DNA of 6,179 nt, taken from an uncultured Bacilli bacterium (GTDB lineage Bacteria > Bacillota_I > Bacilli_A > RF39 > UBA660). This document shows positions 1 to 6,179 of the stretch, piece after piece; within the stretch, counting starts at the first letter, position 1, and the number at the start of each line of letters is the position of its first letter. The stretch is from NCBI GenBank assembly GCA_947624635.1, contig CANQLF010000040.1:1-6179 (forward strand), written 5' to 3'. A program made the position numbers and the translations under genes. The notes beneath the pieces were generated by a model, which made no database searches, had not been told where the DNA came from, and was given only the letters and a program-made list of their open reading frames with translations.

Positions 1-67
1 AGTACAAATTATCTTGCGTTTTTTTAGTATAAATTATTTTGCGAAAACCTATACAGATTAATTTTCA
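1..67. repeat. Short direct repeats, ~25-base period
   Basis: Two direct copies of the 18-mer agtaYaaattatYttgcg lie at 1-18 and 26-43. They match at 16 of 18 positions, and both differences are C/T. A weaker third copy can be aligned at 52-67 (11 of 16 positions match), keeping nearly the same spacing of 25 and then 24 bases. The array lies downstream of the terminator of the secretion genes and contains no reading frame. Regularly spaced imperfect repeats of this size are typical of transposase-binding ends in IS21, Tn7 and Mu-type elements, but a binding array for another protein is equally possible. The window edge cuts the region, so the number of copies and any terminal dinucleotide cannot be seen. 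Confidence 0.6.
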
Positions 68-106
68 AATCAATATTACATCAGTTTAAGTCCCTAGATG
101 ATATAC

Positions 107-148
107 AAAAAAACTTAATAAAAATATAAATTTATATCTTTATTAAGT
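107..148 (-). terminator. Rho-independent terminator after the esaB-like gene
   Basis: Reading the minus strand, ACTTAATAAA (148-139) pairs perfectly with TTTATTAAGT (122-113). The inner sequence between them is itself almost self-complementary, so the stem can extend through a G-U pair to a 4-base loop. A run of T follows directly (112-107). It starts only 6 bases after the stop codon of the EsaB-like gene, so the essC-esaB transcript very probably ends here. Confidence 0.9.
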
Positions 149-154
149 ATAATG

Positions 155-409
155 TTATATCAATAATAATTCTGTACCATTTTTTATGCCAGCTTCTTTA
201 ACATATAAACTATTATCATATATTTTTCCCGTTAGTTTATCACATAATAATGTATCATTTTTAAGTATGTATCCTCCATCTGTTAAATCAGAAATAGCTT
301 CTCCAACTAATTGAATAACTTGTTCTATTTTTTTATTTATAGGTATAAATAAATCATAATTTTTTTCTATTATTGGAACATATAGTTTTATTAAAACTTT
401 ATTATTCAT
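155..409 (-). CDS. esaB: EsaB/YukD-like ubiquitin-fold protein of the type VII secretion system
   Basis: An 84-residue protein with no signal peptide or membrane segment, so it is expected in the cytoplasm. Its length and pattern fit the EsaB/YukD family. An N-terminal beta hairpin (KVLIKLYVP, then YDLFIPIN) is followed by a helix (about residues 26-43, KKIEQVIQLVGEAISDL) and short strands ending in an NGTELLLI C-terminus, which is a ubiquitin-like fold without a C-terminal Gly-Gly tail for conjugation. In known T7SSb loci EsaB is a small cytoplasmic accessory or regulatory factor of the secretion machine; its exact biochemical role is unsettled. The start is 12 bases after the essC stop, and its ribosome site (AGGA then GTGAT) overlaps that stop codon, so it is co-transcribed and probably translationally coupled with essC. 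A strong terminator follows. The fold and neighbourhood make the call good, but a sequence this short carries little direct proof. Confidence 0.85.
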   Translation of the reverse strand: MNNKVLIKLYVPIIEKNYDLFIPINKKIEQVIQLVGEAISDLTDGGYILKNDTLLCDKLTGKIYDNSLYVKEAGIKNGTELLLI

Positions 410-421
410 ATTATCACTATC

Positions 422-3400
422 CTATTCATCTACAAATTCTGTATCAACATATTCTATTACTTTTGTTAGTTGTGGTATACCATTTTTAACAACATAACCG
501 AATGTATCATCCATACTATTTGCATCTTCCCTAATCATTTTAGTCATTTCAAATGTAAATTGATTTGAAATTCCAGTACCTATCCAAATATATGATTTTT
601 TATCGATATTTGTAGTAAACCAAGTATTGTATGCTTGTTTTTTGTATTCTCCTACACTATCTACAAATATATAATTTATGTTGTTAGCTTCTTTAGATGT
701 TTTTAATAATTCTTCAAATTTAGATTTAGTTTCCATAGGAAGTTTTTCTATAAAGCTTGATACACCAACAATTATACATATTACAGGTTTATATTTTGGA
801 TCTCTATTATTTTTAACATGATTTAATAATATATCAAACATTTTTCCAAAATCATCTTTAACAAAAGTACCCTTTATGAATGATGATGAATCTATTATAT
901 CAAGTGCATCAATTGTTATTAATTGATAATCTGTTAGTGTTAATAACTCACTTATAAGTCCCGGAACAAATTTTAAGAATGATTCATTATAATCACCAGT
1001 TATGACTGATACTAACTTAGATTTAAAATCAAATGAATTAATTTTAAGACTAGCTTTATCAATTCCAATAGGTATAGCTTTTAAATCTTTTATTGCGCTA
1101 GCTACATTATCAAGTGTTACTTTTTCTGGTAGTACTGGAATTTTTGCTGCAAATACTTGTGTTGGATTACTTGCAAGTGTCTTACAGATGTTTTCTATGA
1201 ATTCTGATTCATCTCCATCTTTTGTTAAGCTAGCTGTTTGAAATTCATATAATTCATCAAGCTTAACTAAACCTCTACCTTTTTCTCCTGATGGCATCAT
1301 ACCTTTAGTTGGTCCAAATAATGATGAGTAATCTCCAGCATCGTTAAATCTTAAAGCAATAATTTGTCCAAAGTTTTGTGATAATGTGTATCTTATAGAG
1401 TTTTGTGCATTTGTTGTAAGTATAAATATTATTCCATATCTATTGGCTTCTCTTGTAAGTTTAATTATATCATCAGTATATTTATCATATGTTTCTTGGA
1501 ATACTTCATAAGCATTTATAATTACCAATATTGTAGGTAAAACTTTACCACTTCTTCTGCAATATTGCTTGTAATCCCCATTGTAATCTGCAAATAATTT
1601 TTTTCTATTTTCTATTACTTCATATAATTGTTTTATTAAATTTATTATTTTTTCTTGTTCATTTACTAATATTACATCTCCAATATGAGGTGCTTTGGAA
1701 AATGATTTTAATGTTTCTGCTCCAAAGTCCATAATATAGATATTTACTTCGTCTACTCCATGGTTTGTTATAGTTGAATATATTATAGAATTTAGCATCA
1801 TTTCTTTTCCACTACCTGCAATACCATAAATTAATGTATTTCCTTTTTCAGATAAAGGAAGAGTTAGTACATCTTGTCTTTGGTTCATAGGGTCATCTAA
1901 TTCACCTATAATTGGATTTAAATTTAGATAACTAGAATTTACTGAGTATTTACGTCTTAATTCATCTACTGTTATAATTGCAGGTATTTTATCTAACCAT
2001 AATTTTCTTATTGATATATTATTTTGTTTAGCTACATTTGATAAATATGTAACTATGTTAGGTAATTCTTCACCATAACTTGTTGTAACTATCTTTTTTC
2101 TTCCATCTACACTTTTAATAATGTTACCTACATTATCTATAAAGTTAATAGATGTATCTACTTTCTTTTTATATGTATCTTGTGGTGTATATTGCATTCC
2201 ACACCATGCAGCTTGACCTAGTGCAAATAATTCGTTATAACCAACTTGTAAATAGAATCTACCCACGTTTTTTAGAGATGCAGCATCTGCACATTTAATA
2301 ACGTCCATACTGTCTGCTTTTTCTTGTACTTTTAAACATACTCTAAATCTTGAGTTACTCCAGATTTGATCATTTACTACCCCAGCTGGTTTTTGTGTAG
2401 CAAGTATTAAATGCACTCCTAAGCTACGTCCTATACGTGCAGTTGATATTAATTGATCCATGAAGTCTGGTTGTTGACTTTTTAATTCTGCAAATTCATC
2501 TGATATGATAAGTAAATGTGAAATCGGTTCTTTTATTACACCTTGTCTATATAAGCTTTGATATTTATATATATCCATTGTACTTTCATTTAATCTATCA
2601 CGTACTTTATTGAACATTGCTTGTCTTCTTCTTAATTCACTTTGTATTGATGATAATGCTCTATTCATTTCTGCTGTATCAAGGTTTGTAATTGATCCTG
2701 CTAAATGTGGTAATCTTATTCCTGTTTCTTTGTTTTCAAAAGCTCCAGATAAACCTCCACCTTTATAGTCAATTAGTACGAATGATACATCATTTGGATG
2801 ATATTGTACTGCAAGTGATAAGATATATGTGATTATAAATTCACTTTTACCACTACCAGTCATACCAGCTATAAGTCCATGTGGCCCGTGATATTTTTCA
2901 TGTATATCTATTTTAAATATTTCTCCTACTTCATCTATTCCTACAGGTGCCTGTAATGTGATTGCAGGATTATTGTTTTTCCATCTTTCTTGTACATTTA
3001 ATTGTTCAACTTTACCTACGTTATACATTTCAAGAAATCCTATAGCATCAGGCATAGAGCCTACTCCTTTAGCTACTTCAATAGGTGTATTTGATAAAGA
3101 TACTGCAATATTATTCATGTTTATATTTCCAATGAAATCAGCTTGGAATATTTTTTGTTTATTCGCTACTAATTCATTTTCAAATAATCCACTTTCTTTT
3201 TCAAATACATTCATAAATGTAGTACATTCATTAGGTAAGTTAGATAATTTATCTGTTCTAAATATAATACTAAAACCATAATTTATTTTATCACTTAATA
3301 CTTTTTTAACTATTCTAGAATTTCTAGAATTAGCAAGATCATCTACTATAATTACATAGTAAGGACTAAATTCTTTATATAATTTAGATTCATCATTATC

Positions 3401-5026
3401 GTTACTCTTTATTGCCCCTTCTTCTTTGGCATTTTTTCTTTGATTATATACTTCATCTAAATAGTTAGATACCTGTTGTATTTCATCTATGTTGGTTGCA
3501 AAAAATCTTATTTGATTATTATCTCCAAAACAATGTGGAATTGTTTTTAAATATGAATATTTTTCTTTATTTTTTTCATCTGTAAAGAATACTATTTTTA
3601 AATCACTATAACTATGGAATGTTACCATTCTAAGTATTAATCCATCTATAAATTGTTTTGACACTTTATTATCTCCGGATATAGCTGATACAAAGTTTTG
3701 TGTAAATGGTAAACATATTGGAACATTTTCCATATTTTTGGATTTTGTAACCAATTTATCTACTAAATCTCTTAGATTATTTTCTTCTAAGGTAAAACCT
3801 TTCTTTTGTGTTTGTATTTGTACTTTAGATTCTAATGTACCTGTACCAAGTCTTAAAAGTAAGAAATCATCATCATTTATTCTTCTTTCCCATAGTTTTT
3901 CACTTTTACTTAAAACTATTTTTTGACAGTCTTCTAGTGGTATATGATTTTGTAATAATATTACTTTTTGATTAGACATTTCTGATTCTATTTCTTTATC
4001 ATTTTTATCTATATATTCTGTATATTTTCTAACTAATAATTCATTATCTTCTTTTTTCTTTTTCTTTTCGTACCTTCTATTTAATAATGGCCACATTAGC
4101 ATTGATGATAACATAGCAAAAGCCATTACAATTGATGGCATCGCACTACTTAGTTCTCTACCTTCACTCATTACCCCATTTATTGCTTGGTATGCAAACA
4201 TAACTGATGTAAGTCCCATTGTAAGCATTGGACCTATAACATATATGAATGGTTTTTCATCAGACTTTTGTGGTTCTGGTGGTGGGTCTATTTCAAAGAT
4301 TGATTCTGTAATAGTAGATATAAATCTAGGTGCCCTTCTAAAGTAATCATCATTTTCATATAAATTCATTTCTATATCTTCATCTTTTACTTCTACATCT
4401 TTTCTTGTAAAAGATCTAGGCATTAATAGCCCATTATCTATAGCTACTCTATTATTTGGATTATTAATTACTATAAATGAGCCTGCAATTATTATTTTAA
4501 GTCCCATAATAAATACTACATCACCTATTTGTAAATTAGCTCCTGTTGTATAAAAATTATTTACATAAATTCTACAATTTGGATTTGTAGCGCGTATTTG
4601 ATATGCACCATTATTATAAGTTAGTATTGCGTGTTTTTGTGCCACTAAATTACTTAGGAAAACAATATTATTATCTTGTGAACTACCTATAGATATATTT
4701 GCATTTCTATTTATTACAAATTGTTTAAAGGAATTATCATATTCAGGGCAACAATATACCATTATAATTTCGTCAGTCAAAAAAGATTTTAAATATATAA
4801 AATCATATTCTTTTACTTCTATTTCATTTACATAAGTATTATTAAAAATAATTTTAACATCTGAATTACTTTTAAGTACCCACTTTTTATTTATAGAATC
4901 TAATTGTATTAAAGTAGGCTTTTTATTTATTCCGTTTTCATCTTTTATCCAATAACTAGTCGTTGTCATTTCTTTTGGTAACGAATAGTTTTGAATACGA
5001 TCTCTTTTAATAAATGATAGTATCAT
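422..5026 (-). CDS. essC: EssC, membrane FtsK/SpoIIIE ATPase of the type VII secretion system
   Basis: This 1534-residue motor protein should energise export of WXG100-type substrates across the membrane. Residues about 1-95 and 105-190 form the paired N-terminal FHA-like region (IGSS near 113; AQKH near 129-132). A Pro-rich linker (PPPEP) precedes two membrane helices at about 260-282 and 296-315, followed by a basic stop (KKKKK near 321). A degenerate ATPase-like region precedes ATPase D1. D1 is canonical: Walker A GMTGSGKS at 721-728, DYKGGG near 753, Walker B LLIISDEF with D843/E844, and ATQKP near 877. D2 has GIAGSGKE (1068-1075) and IINAYE (N1171), so both motifs are weakened. D3 retains only ITGDYNES near 1342-1349 and no acidic Walker B. 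The length is close to the usual ~1500 residues. The ATG at 5026 is preferred over an in-frame TTG at 5062, because the TTG lies inside the -10 box and the ATG has a GGGGTG site 5 bases upstream. Confidence 0.95.
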   Translation of the reverse strand: MILSFIKRDRIQNYSLPKEMTTTSYWIKDENGINKKPTLIQLDSINKKWVLKSNSDVKIIFNNTYVNEIEVKEYDFIYLKSFLTDEIIMVYCCPEYDNSFKQFVINRNANISIGSSQDNNIVFLSNLVAQKHAILTYNNGAYQIRATNPNCRIYVNNFYTTGANLQIGDVVFIMGLKIIIAGSFIVINNPNNRVAIDNGLLMPRSFTRKDVEVKDEDIEMNLYENDDYFRRAPRFISTITESIFEIDPPPEPQKSDEKPFIYVIGPMLTMGLTSVMFAYQAINGVMSEGRELSSAMPSIVMAFAMLSSMLMWPLLNRRYEKKKKKEDNELLVRKYTEYIDKNDKEIESEMSNQKVILLQNHIPLEDCQKIVLSKSEKLWERRINDDDFLLLRLGTGTLESKVQIQTQKKGFTLEENNLRDLVDKLVTKSKNMENVPICLPFTQNFVSAISGDNKVSKQFIDGLILRMVTFHSYSDLKIVFFTDEKNKEKYSYLKTIPHCFGDNNQIRFFATNIDEIQQVSNYLDEVYNQRKNAKEEGAIKSNDNDESKLYKEFSPYYVIIVDDLANSRNSRIVKKVLSDKINYGFSIIFRTDKLSNLPNECTTFMNVFEKESGLFENELVANKQKIFQADFIGNINMNNIAVSLSNTPIEVAKGVGSMPDAIGFLEMYNVGKVEQLNVQERWKNNNPAITLQAPVGIDEVGEIFKIDIHEKYHGPHGLIAGMTGSGKSEFIITYILSLAVQYHPNDVSFVLIDYKGGGLSGAFENKETGIRLPHLAGSITNLDTAEMNRALSSIQSELRRRQAMFNKVRDRLNESTMDIYKYQSLYRQGVIKEPISHLLIISDEFAELKSQQPDFMDQLISTARIGRSLGVHLILATQKPAGVVNDQIWSNSRFRVCLKVQEKADSMDVIKCADAASLKNVGRFYLQVGYNELFALGQAAWCGMQYTPQDTYKKKVDTSINFIDNVGNIIKSVDGRKKIVTTSYGEELPNIVTYLSNVAKQNNISIRKLWLDKIPAIITVDELRRKYSVNSSYLNLNPIIGELDDPMNQRQDVLTLPLSEKGNTLIYGIAGSGKEMMLNSIIYSTITNHGVDEVNIYIMDFGAETLKSFSKAPHIGDVILVNEQEKIINLIKQLYEVIENRKKLFADYNGDYKQYCRRSGKVLPTILVIINAYEVFQETYDKYTDDIIKLTREANRYGIIFILTTNAQNSIRYTLSQNFGQIIALRFNDAGDYSSLFGPTKGMMPSGEKGRGLVKLDELYEFQTASLTKDGDESEFIENICKTLASNPTQVFAAKIPVLPEKVTLDNVASAIKDLKAIPIGIDKASLKINSFDFKSKLVSVITGDYNESFLKFVPGLISELLTLTDYQLITIDALDIIDSSSFIKGTFVKDDFGKMFDILLNHVKNNRDPKYKPVICIIVGVSSFIEKLPMETKSKFEELLKTSKEANNINYIFVDSVGEYKKQAYNTWFTTNIDKKSYIWIGTGISNQFTFEMTKMIREDANSMDDTFGYVVKNGIPQLTKVIEYVDTEFVDE

Positions 5027-5031
5027 ATTAA

Positions 5032-5037
5032 CACCCC
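5032..5037 (-). promoter_or_regulatory. Ribosome binding site that fixes the essC start
   Basis: GGGGTG lies 5 bases before the ATG at 5026. The same register, (G)GTG then 5 bases then ATG, is seen at the WXG-like gene (GGTGATAGT-ATG) and the esaB-like gene (GTGATAAT-ATG). This shared spacing supports ATG 5026 as the true essC start. Confidence 0.8.
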
Positions 5038-5061
5038 AATACTCTTTTCCATTATATATCA

Positions 5062-5090
5062 ATTATATCCTAAAAATTGCATTAATACAA
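5062..5090 (-). promoter_or_regulatory. Sigma-A type promoter of essC-esaB
   Basis: On the minus strand, TTGTAT (5090-5085) and a perfect TATAAT (5067-5062) are separated by 17 bases, the optimal spacing. Transcription would begin near 5055, giving a leader of about 28 bases before the essC ATG. The promoter sits just beyond the terminator of the preceding gene, so essC-esaB can be expressed independently of it. Confidence 0.8.
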
Positions 5091-5091
5091 T
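5076..5091. promoter_or_regulatory. Near-palindrome over the essC -35 box, possible operator
   Basis: The 16 bases attgcattaatacaat read the same on both strands except for one mismatched pair of positions (14 of 16 symmetric). The site covers the whole -35 hexamer of the essC promoter, where a dimeric repressor could block RNA polymerase. No regulator gene is present in the window, and AT-rich DNA produces palindromes by chance, so this is only a candidate. Confidence 0.35.
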
Positions 5092-5120
5092 AATATTTCT
5101 TTATATTGACACAATAATTT

Positions 5121-5154
5121 TAAAAGAAAGTTAAGAATATGTTCCTAACTTTCT
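5121..5154 (-). terminator. Hairpin terminator after the WXG-like gene
   Basis: On the minus strand, AGAAAGTTAGGAA (5154-5142) pairs with TTCTTAACTTTCT (5137-5125) as a 13-pair stem with one G-U pair and a 4-base loop (CATA). A T-rich stretch follows, but the T run is short before A residues begin, so some read-through into essC is plausible. It starts about 20 bases after the stop codon of the WXG-like gene. Confidence 0.8.
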
Positions 5155-5173
5155 ATAAGGTTTTGATTATTGA

Positions 5174-5935
5174 TTATATTGCTCCATTTAAACTACCATC
5201 TGTACCAGGATTAAATTCTCGTGATGATGTAGAATTCATGTTACTAGTTACTTGTTCATTAGCAGTTACTGTTTGTTCTAATGATTCTTTTGTTTCAGTT
5301 CCAAAGTTAGCAATATCATCTAGTAGTAATCTTATATTTGATTCAAATTCTTGTGCTTTTTCATTTAATATGCTTACTTGTCTACTTATCTCTCTTACTG
5401 ATTCATCTGCTACTGATTGTGGTAATCTATTTAAGTTTGTTGCAAAGTTTTCTAGATTAGTACTTATTCCTGTTTGAATTGCGCTTAATATGCTTGCTTT
5501 GAAGTTTTCAAAACTATCACCTGGTGTACTTATTGCTCCTTCATCTATTGATTCATATGTAACTGCTAATTCTGCAGATGTTACTTGTATACTATCATTT
5601 ACAAAATCATCTGTTGTTAAATTTACTGTTCTATTTCCATCTGCTTGTACTACTTTTATTATATATGTTGCATAGTTATATAATAATTCATTTAGTACTG
5701 CTCCATCTCCTACACACATCTTTATTATTTCTCCAACATATCCTGATGTGTTATCTGTTCCAAATAATTTTTCATGTAATTGTTTTCTTTTACTTCCTGT
5801 CCATGTACTTATTGGATAATCATTATATATGGATATTACTTTATAACATCCATTTGCTATCATTCTTCTATATGAATTCATTGATTTTACTGTATCTACT
5901 GTTGCTGATATATTAAAGCTTACTGTGTTTGCCAT
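5174..5935 (-). CDS. WXG100/ESAT-6-like helical protein, probable T7SS substrate or partner
   Basis: I do not recognise this 253-residue protein as a named family. It has no signal peptide or membrane helix. Residues about 7-98 look like a helical hairpin with Trp45-Thr46-Gly47 at the central turn, as in WXG100 proteins, followed by TGSKRKQLHEKL. A Tyr-x-x-x-Asp match (YESID, 127-131), the pattern of T7SS export signals, comes shortly after. Residues about 141-225 resemble a second hairpin, with a turn near NRLPQSV (169-175) but no Trp-x-Gly. The last ~28 residues are Ser/Thr/Asn/Gly-rich and probably disordered. The gene lies directly upstream of essC with its own promoter and terminator, the position where exported Esx proteins are often found. 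I infer that it is secreted by, or assists, EssC. The WTG turn and YxxxD could be coincidental, and a structural accessory role is the main alternative. The start has a strong GGGTGAT site at 5945-5939. Confidence 0.75.
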   Translation of the reverse strand: MANTVSFNISATVDTVKSMNSYRRMIANGCYKVISIYNDYPISTWTGSKRKQLHEKLFGTDNTSGYVGEIIKMCVGDGAVLNELLYNYATYIIKVVQADGNRTVNLTTDDFVNDSIQVTSAELAVTYESIDEGAISTPGDSFENFKASILSAIQTGISTNLENFATNLNRLPQSVADESVREISRQVSILNEKAQEFESNIRLLLDDIANFGTETKESLEQTVTANEQVTSNMNSTSSREFNPGTDGSLNGAI

Positions 5936-5938
5936 ACT

Positions 5939-5950
5939 ATCACCCTTCCT
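5939..5950 (-). promoter_or_regulatory. Strong ribosome binding site of the WXG-like gene
   Basis: AGGAAGGGTGAT contains the full GGTGAT core of the Shine-Dalgarno consensus, ending 3 bases before the ATG at 5935. It is the best of the three sites in the window, consistent with a protein made in larger amounts than the EssC motor. Confidence 0.8.
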
Positions 5951-5961
5951 ACTTTAAAGTA
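5950..5961. promoter_or_regulatory. Perfect 12-base palindrome at the WXG-like gene's transcription start, possible operator
   Basis: The sequence tactttaaagta is exactly self-complementary. It overlaps the -10 box and the predicted transcription start, where a bound dimer could control the promoter. It differs from the near-palindrome at the essC promoter, so the two are not obviously sites for one regulator. Confidence 0.35.
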
Positions 5962-5986
5962 TAAACTATTAATTTCTTTTATTCAA
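5958..5986 (-). promoter_or_regulatory. Sigma-A type promoter of the WXG-like gene
   Basis: TTGAAT (5986-5981) and TATACT (5963-5958) on the minus strand are separated by exactly 17 bases. Each hexamer is close to the TTGACA/TATAAT consensus. The predicted start is about 7 bases on, leaving a leader of only about 15-20 bases that is almost entirely ribosome binding site. Confidence 0.8.
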
Positions 5987-6034
5987 TATTATTTTTTAAA
6001 TATTTACATTTATATTACACTCCTTATAAATAAA

Positions 6035-6072
6035 AGAAGATATTTTAATCTTTTAATTTTAAAATATCTTCT
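6035..6072 (-). terminator. Terminator overlapping the end of the Rpn-like gene
   Basis: AGAAGATATTTTAA (6072-6059) and TTAAAATATCTTCT (6048-6035) form a perfect 14-pair stem with a 10-base loop, followed by TTTATTTAT. The first arm lies within the final codons of the upstream gene and the second arm contains its TAA stop (6047-6045), so coding sequence doubles as terminator. Confidence 0.9.
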
Positions 6073-6179
6073 CTAGTTAGACCTGTATATTTAGATATAA
6101 TATCTATATCAACATTATCATCTAACATTTTCTTAACAATATCTGTTTGTTTTTGCTCGATACCTTTAACTAATCCTTG
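6045..6179 (-). CDS. C-terminal end of an Rpn-family / PD-(D/E)XK transposase-like nuclease (partial)
   Basis: Only the last 44 codons and the TAA are in the window; the gene continues beyond the right edge. The tail has KGIEQKQTDIVKKML, then DIDIISKYTGLTREDILKLK. This matches the typical C-terminus of the Rpn / 'recombination-promoting nuclease/putative transposase' family: Gly-Ile-Glu repeats, a helix, then a small helix-turn-helix-like segment with a TGL[ST].E[ED]I pattern. The family's PD-(D/E)XK nuclease core would be outside the window and cannot be checked. These genes are often multicopy in Clostridia and Bacteroidota and lie in accessory DNA. It has its own terminator and is probably not part of the secretion operon. 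Whether the whole gene is intact is unknown. Confidence 0.75.
   Translation of the reverse strand, partial: QGLVKGIEQKQTDIVKKMLDDNVDIDIISKYTGLTREDILKLKD

Noticed and set aside
1..43. The short repeats as the start of a CRISPR array.
   Set aside because: The repeats are only 18 bases long with 7-base gaps, the third copy is degenerate, and no cas gene is seen. The spacing fits protein-binding repeats, not CRISPR spacers.
2958..3281. Plus-strand open frame of 107 codons inside essC.
   Set aside because: It is a complementary-strand shadow of conserved EssC sequence without a promoter or ribosome site. The same applies to the plus-strand frames at 1002-1241 and 3738-3926.
5027..5062. A 12-codon N-terminal extension of EssC starting at a TTG at 5062.
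   Set aside because: The TTG shares a base with the perfect TATAAT -10 box, so it would lie upstream of the transcript start and has no ribosome site. The ATG at 5026 has a GGGGTG site at the same spacing as in the neighbouring genes.
5139..5477. Plus-strand open frame of 112 codons.
   Set aside because: It is antisense to the WXG-like gene and its terminator, has no ribosome site, and has a composition expected of a shadow frame.
5578..5916. Plus-strand open frame of 112 codons with a very Leu/Tyr-rich, membrane-like product.
   Set aside because: It is antisense to the WXG-like gene. The Leu-rich content arises from the T-rich complement of AT-rich coding DNA, and there is no start signal.
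5174..5935. The 253-residue protein as an LXG-type toxin.
   Set aside because: It lacks a recognisable C-terminal toxin domain, ends in a short disordered tail, and has no immunity gene directly downstream.

Overview
The window is very AT-rich DNA with tight, purine-rich ribosome binding sites and the standard genetic code (Trp is TGG, stops are TAA/TAG). It looks like a low-GC Bacillota genome, probably an anaerobic Clostridia-type or related gut bacterium. That placement is inferred from base composition and gene families; there is no rRNA or other marker to settle it.

All genes lie on the minus strand, so the window reads biologically from right to left. (1) At 6045-6179 is the last 44 codons of a gene whose tail resembles the Rpn / PD-(D/E)XK 'transposase-like nuclease' family. 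A hairpin terminator is built into its stop codon. (2) At 5174-5935 is a 253-residue, mostly helical protein with a central Trp-Thr-Gly turn. I read it as a WXG100/ESAT-6-like protein, possibly with two helical hairpins in tandem, and so a candidate substrate or partner of the secretion system. It has its own promoter and terminator. (3) At 422-5026 is essC, the large membrane FtsK/SpoIIIE-type ATPase that powers the Bacillota type VII secretion system (T7SSb). It has its own promoter, and its ATG start lies 36 bases inside the longest possible reading frame. (4) At 155-409, 12 bases after essC, is an EsaB/YukD-like ubiquitin-fold protein, followed by a strong terminator (107-148). (5) At 1-67 are two close 18-base direct repeats plus a weaker third copy at about 25-base spacing, possibly the end of a mobile element.

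Together the three complete genes form a compact T7SSb module: WXG-like protein, then essC-esaB. The usual partners esaA, essA and essB, and a canonical ~100-residue EsxA, are not within the window. The module is bounded on its upstream side by a nuclease/transposase-family gene and on its downstream side by transposon-end-like repeats, which suggests an accessory cassette. No stretch longer than 300 bases lacks a gene, and I saw no tRNA, rRNA, CRISPR array or riboswitch.
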